A stretch of 64,000 bases of DNA, taken from contig JALSPK010000160.1 in assembly GCA_026986005.1 (NCBI GenBank), forward strand, positions 20,003-84,002. The letters are read 5' to 3'. The number at the start of each line of letters is the position of its first letter. The stretch's first letter is position 1. Position numbers and translations under genes: made by a program. This stretch comes from Saprospiraceae bacterium. GTDB taxonomy: Bacteria; Bacteroidota; Bacteroidia; Chitinophagales; Saprospiraceae. Shown here piece after piece: positions 60,684 through 64,000 of this stretch. The notes beneath the pieces were generated by a model that was given only the letters and a program-made list of their open reading frames with translations, was not told the origin of the DNA and did not search any database.

Positions 60684-62963
60684 ATGAAAAAATTAATAAC
60701 AATTCTGTTGTTAACGGTGATTGGAGTTTGTTCTACTAAAGGGCAATCAATTACTATTACAGTAGTTGATAAAGTGAGTAAAGATCCTATAGTAGGGGTT
60801 TCTGTCAAAGTAATAGAAACCAACAAAATGGCTGTAACCGATATCGAGGGAATATTTAAAATAGATGCAAGTCAAAGCGAACACTTGGAAATAAAACATA
60901 TTTCCTATAAAAAGATAATAGTAACAGTAAAAGATTTAAACAAAACGATTAGTCTTGAGCCTATTAATTTTTACTTGGACGAGATAATCGTAAAATCACA
61001 TCCATTGGATGATATAGCACATTCTGTTGTTATTATGGATAAAATAAAGAAAGGAAGTCAACCTAGAAATCTAGCAGAGCTTTTTAATGATGTGCCGGGA
61101 TTTAGTTTGCAGAAACGTAGTGCAACAGCAATGGAACCATCATTTAGGTCATTCAAATATGAAGAAATGAATATAAAATATGATGGTAGTGCTAAGATAG
61201 TACATGCATGTCCAAATAGAATGGATCCTATTACTGCTCATGTGATTCCCGAAGAAGTGAGCAAGATTGAAGTAATCAAGGGGCCTTATTCTGTAAGATA
61301 TGGTCAGAGATTTGGAGCTACAATCAATATGATAACAAGAGCCATAAAACCAAATAGTTTGGGAATCCATGGAGAAATTGAAAGTGGGTATGAAACCAAT
61401 GGAGATAATTTTGTGGCAAGAGCACAACTGCAATATGCGGCAGAAAAATTTGATCTAACATTAAATGGTGAAAATAGAGATTTTGGTAATTATACAGATG
61501 GTGATGGAAATATTGTACCATCCTCGTTTAAAACCCAAAGTTATTCTATTAAATTGGGGTTAAATCCGATAACTAATCAAAGATTTCAAATTGATTTTAG
61601 ACAAAAATACGGTTCTGATATTATGCATGCTGGATTGCCTATGGATTCACCCAAAGATAATAGCACTTTGGTTGGTCTAGACTATAAGATTGTAGATATT
61701 TCTTCAAGTATTAAAAGTGTTTTACTAAAGTCTTATTATTCAGATGTTGATCATTTAATGTCAAATAAATTAAGACCAAATTTCAGTATGGCTTATGGAA
61801 GAACTCCGGTTACATCCAATACTATGGGAGGAAAATTTGAAATTGGGTTTACTCCATCTTCAAGTTGGACTATCTATACCGGTTTTGACGCGGATGTGAT
61901 AAAAAGAGATGGGCGGAAGTATGTAACTGTGAAAAGAAACCCCGCCGGTGTTTTATTTGATAATCCAATAGAAAAAGAATTTAGTGTTTGGCAAGATGCA
62001 ACAACACAAGATTATGGTTTTTTTGTTGAAGCAAATAATAAATTGACCTCTCATGTTACTGCAAATGCAGGCATTAGAGTAGATTATAATTTAGCCGGAA
62101 TTGATAAGCCGGACAAAGGCTTTGAAGAGTTATATAATGGTAAAATTGAGGATGTAAATGAAATTAATATAGGAGGAAATGTATCATTAAAATACTTAAA
62201 AAATGATTTTCAAGTACAGTTGGCTTATGGTAGAGGTACTAGATCTGCAAGTATGATAGAACGATATATTTATCGATTTGCAGTTGGATCTGACGGTAGG
62301 GATTATATCGGAAACCCCTATCTAAAACCTGAAGTTAATAATCAATTTGATTTATCAGCTACCAAATACTTCAGAAAATTCACTATTGGAGGAAATGTTT
62401 TTTATTCATTGATGCAAAATTATATCACATCAAGGCTTAATTCATACTTTATGAGAGGCGAAGCTTCAGGTAGTTGTGGTGGTGGCCCGGTAATGGCACC
62501 AAAACAATTTTGGAATGTAGATGCTTATCAATATGGATTTGAGGCATTTTTCAAATATAAACTTACAGATGCATTACATTTTTCAAGTGATATATCATAT
62601 ACGATAGCTGAGAATACAACTTTTATTGAACCTCTAGCACAAATAGCCCCGATGATAGCTCATTTGGGTGTGAAATGGGAGAAGTCAAAGTATTGGCTTG
62701 ATTTGAGAACAAGGATTGTCGGTAAGCAAGACAGGTTCTCTAAAACCTATGATGAATCAGAAACTCCCGGAGTTACGGTAATTGACTTTAGAGCAGGATT
62801 CAGACCTATTAAAGGGCTTACTATTGGAGGAGCCGCCTTGAATTTATCAGACGAGGCTTATTACAATCACTTAAATTTTGCCTACAAAAATTCTGAAAAA
62901 AATAAAGGTAGAATTTTAGAGATTGGAAGAAACTTTAGTGTTTACATGAAATACAAATTTTAA
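60684..62963 (+). CDS. TonB-dependent receptor, OprC/NosA-like (probable copper)
   Basis: 759 residues. After the signal peptide comes a CarboxypepD_reg-like domain (about 22-95), the plug (LAELFNDVPGFSLQKRS, EEVSKIEVIKGPYSVRYGQR) and a barrel ending FSVYMKYKF. The plug motif HACPNRMDP (Cys176, Met180) has the C-x3-M-D-P pattern of the copper receptors OprC/NosA. The later HAGLPMD corresponds to their PALPMD region, and a predicted extracellular loop has SCGGGPVM. Together with the CNGKC protein this points to copper uptake. No chemistry is proven; another soft metal is possible. Confidence 0.85.
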   Translation: MKKLITILLLTVIGVCSTKGQSITITVVDKVSKDPIVGVSVKVIETNKMAVTDIEGIFKIDASQSEHLEIKHISYKKIIVTVKDLNKTISLEPINFYLDEIIVKSHPLDDIAHSVVIMDKIKKGSQPRNLAELFNDVPGFSLQKRSATAMEPSFRSFKYEEMNIKYDGSAKIVHACPNRMDPITAHVIPEEVSKIEVIKGPYSVRYGQRFGATINMITRAIKPNSLGIHGEIESGYETNGDNFVARAQLQYAAEKFDLTLNGENRDFGNYTDGDGNIVPSSFKTQSYSIKLGLNPITNQRFQIDFRQKYGSDIMHAGLPMDSPKDNSTLVGLDYKIVDISSSIKSVLLKSYYSDVDHLMSNKLRPNFSMAYGRTPVTSNTMGGKFEIGFTPSSSWTIYTGFDADVIKRDGRKYVTVKRNPAGVLFDNPIEKEFSVWQDATTQDYGFFVEANNKLTSHVTANAGIRVDYNLAGIDKPDKGFEELYNGKIEDVNEINIGGNVSLKYLKNDFQVQLAYGRGTRSASMIERYIYRFAVGSDGRDYIGNPYLKPEVNNQFDLSATKYFRKFTIGGNVFYSLMQNYITSRLNSYFMRGEASGSCGGGPVMAPKQFWNVDAYQYGFEAFFKYKLTDALHFSSDISYTIAENTTFIEPLAQIAPMIAHLGVKWEKSKYWLDLRTRIVGKQDRFSKTYDESETPGVTVIDFRAGFRPIKGLTIGGAALNLSDEAYYNHLNFAYKNSEKNKGRILEIGRNFSVYMKYKF

Positions 62964-62982
62964 ACAAATTAAAAATCTAAAT

Positions 62983-63729
62983 ATGAATAAATTTAATATA
63001 TTATTATTAGCAACATTTTTTTTAGGGCTTTTTTTAGTGGCAGGATGTGAGAGTGACAACACTATCCCACAAGACACCCATGAAGATGCATATGTGGATG
63101 TTATCGTAAAAAAAGTCAATGCAAACGGGAATGCGAAATATAAACTTATGTTTTTTGCTGGTGGTGCAGAAATAGCAAAAGAAGGTAGTACGGTTACAAC
63201 ACCGGATGGTAAAAATTTTGAGTTAAAACAATTTTGGGCAGGTCCTGGTACTGTAATAAATGGCGCGGATGAATTGAGCCCGGATAAACCAACTAAGGGA
63301 AAATATGTGTTTAAATTGAAATTTAATGATGGCTATGTAAAGGAATTGACAGATATTGTTAGTGACATAGATGTAGGTCTGGTTACAGATTTATTCGTAA
63401 CTCACGTTGAAGGTAGTAATGAAATCTCTGCTACTTGGTCTGGAGGCGAAAATGCAGATATCTTTTGTTTGAAAATGACGGAGCTTGATATTGCAAAAAC
63501 AAAACCTCTATTTAAAATAGGTGGTATGCCAAAAACTAAGACTTCATATTCTTTTGATATCAAGACCAATGCTAAACCCGGTTGGTTGCGTAATCCTAAT
63601 GAATTGGTGAAAGGAACACAATATTGGCTTGTGGTATCAGCCAAAAAGGTAGAACAAGGGACAAAAGTGACAGGTGCAAGTAAAGATTTCGAACAAAATA
63701 GTTGTGCTAAGGTAAAGGTAAAGTGGTGA
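62983..63729 (+). CDS. Secreted lipoprotein of the copper-type locus, function unknown
   Basis: 248 residues with a lipoprotein signal (hydrophobic stretch to FLVAGCESDN; Cys near residue 22). The mature part looks like two beta-sandwich modules (about 35-125 and 130-248). The second contains an FN3-like pattern (VEGSNEISATWSGGENAD and KGTQYWLVVSAKKV). It lies 19 bp after the TonB receptor and probably works with it at the outer membrane. No known binding site is apparent. A strong terminator follows. Confidence 0.75.
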   Translation: MNKFNILLLATFFLGLFLVAGCESDNTIPQDTHEDAYVDVIVKKVNANGNAKYKLMFFAGGAEIAKEGSTVTTPDGKNFELKQFWAGPGTVINGADELSPDKPTKGKYVFKLKFNDGYVKELTDIVSDIDVGLVTDLFVTHVEGSNEISATWSGGENADIFCLKMTELDIAKTKPLFKIGGMPKTKTSYSFDIKTNAKPGWLRNPNELVKGTQYWLVVSAKKVEQGTKVTGASKDFEQNSCAKVKVKW

Positions 63730-63761
63730 TAATGATTTGATTGATTTTTGTATATTGAGAT

Positions 63762-63794
63762 ATGAGCCTTACTTTGAAGTAAGGCTCATTTTTT
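63762..63794 (+). terminator. Intrinsic terminator of the copper-type locus
   Basis: ATGAGCCTTACTT, loop TG, AAGTAAGGCTCAT then a T-run: a perfect 13-bp stem. The TAGTGTC repeat copy D begins at the last T of the run. Confidence 0.92.
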
Positions 63795-63892
63795 AGTGTC
63801 TGTCTATAAAGTGCTTGATTTTTGAAAAATAAAGATTTTTGATGATATTTTTGTCTTTCTGAGAATTAGTGATGCCTAAGCATCAGTAATTT
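63794..63892 (+). repeat. TAGTGTC repeat family, copy D (long form)
   Basis: Begins TAGTGTCTGTCTATAAAGTG, followed by CTTGATTTTTGAAAAATAAA, GATTTTTGATGATATTTTTG and TCTTTCTGAG, and ends with the hairpin GATGCCTAAGCATC. The same length as copy E and 4 mismatches in 97 positions. It starts at the end of the terminator T-run. Confidence 0.85.
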
Positions 63893-64000
63893 CAGAACAA
63901 CTGACCCGTAAAAATAATAATTTTAATAACATCTTGAACATGAATGATATAAAAAATTCAATTGATTTTATAGTGTGAATTAGAGATGACCCAAAAATTT

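Noticed and set aside
63794..63892. Integron attC site or CRISPR-like repeat
   Set aside because: No integrase, no cas genes, no regular spacing, and the ends lack the attC core GTTRRRY. The elements are scattered between unrelated genes.
1..64000. tRNA and rRNA genes
   Set aside because: No stretch showed the GC-rich cloverleaf pattern or known rRNA segments in the intergenic regions read.

Overview
The window is AT-rich bacterial DNA from a member of the Bacteroidota. The evidence is a SusC/SusD pair, several secreted proteins ending in type IX secretion (T9SS) sorting domains of both the YPNP type and the gliding-motility type, promoters of the Bacteroidota form TTTG-N19/20-TAnnTTTG, a fused ResB-CcsA cytochrome c assembly protein, and almost no Shine-Dalgarno sequences. 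The lineage within the phylum cannot be fixed from this sequence. No rRNA, tRNA, CRISPR array, phage or transposase gene was seen.

Layout. 0-4.3 kb: dnaJ and grpE (minus strand), then a secreted TPR protein and a DUF4286 protein. 4.3-6.5 kb: a sugar (heptose-phosphate type) kinase and a glycosyltransferase. 6.5-9.3 kb: meaB translationally coupled to an M23 peptidase. 9.4-13.1 kb: a small basic secreted protein, recQ and a HI0933-type flavoprotein. 13.1-23.3 kb: a surface and accessory stretch with two glycosyltransferases, a very large M43 metalloprotease, a YWTD-propeller T9SS protein, a polysaccharide pyruvyl transferase, a frameshifted T9SS pseudogene and a small lipoprotein. 23.3-26.5 kb: a BNR/sortilin-like T9SS protein. 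26.6-31.4 kb: murQ, an acyl-CoA ligase, fabF and rnc. 31.5-43.3 kb: a stretch rich in phosphate-related genes. It holds a membrane-anchored Ppx/GppA-like protein, an OmpA protein, a secreted endonuclease/phosphatase-fold protein, two CYTH-type genes, a YjiK-like propeller, a lamin-tail protein, a phosphate-porin-like protein, a Pit phosphate permease fused to a DNA-binding domain, and a PhoU-like protein. 43.8-51.8 kb: ccsBA, a DUF5686 protein and rpsA. 52-59 kb: a PLP enzyme, then susD-susC with a divergent LacI-family regulator. 59.2-63.8 kb: a probable copper-uptake locus with two small membrane proteins, an OprC-like TonB receptor and a lipoprotein.

The most interesting gene is the Pit permease (40754-42646). 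In one uninterrupted reading frame it continues through a polar linker, an extra membrane helix and a coiled coil into a LuxR-type helix-turn-helix. It is preceded by a DUF47/PhoU-like gene and followed by a phosphate-porin-like gene. This looks like a one-protein phosphate transporter and membrane-tethered transcription factor.

A second notable layer is a family of small interspersed repeats starting TAGTGTC, in a short form of about 55-60 bp and a long form of 97 bp. There are seven copies or fragments, all intergenic, and several begin at or just after a stop codon. Two long copies 20 kb apart, in opposite orientation, differ at 4 of 97 positions.

Genes whose start lies downstream of the first possible start codon were assigned from promoter position, signal-peptide shape or family alignment. 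Several promoters lie so close to the ATG that the mRNA must be leaderless or nearly so.
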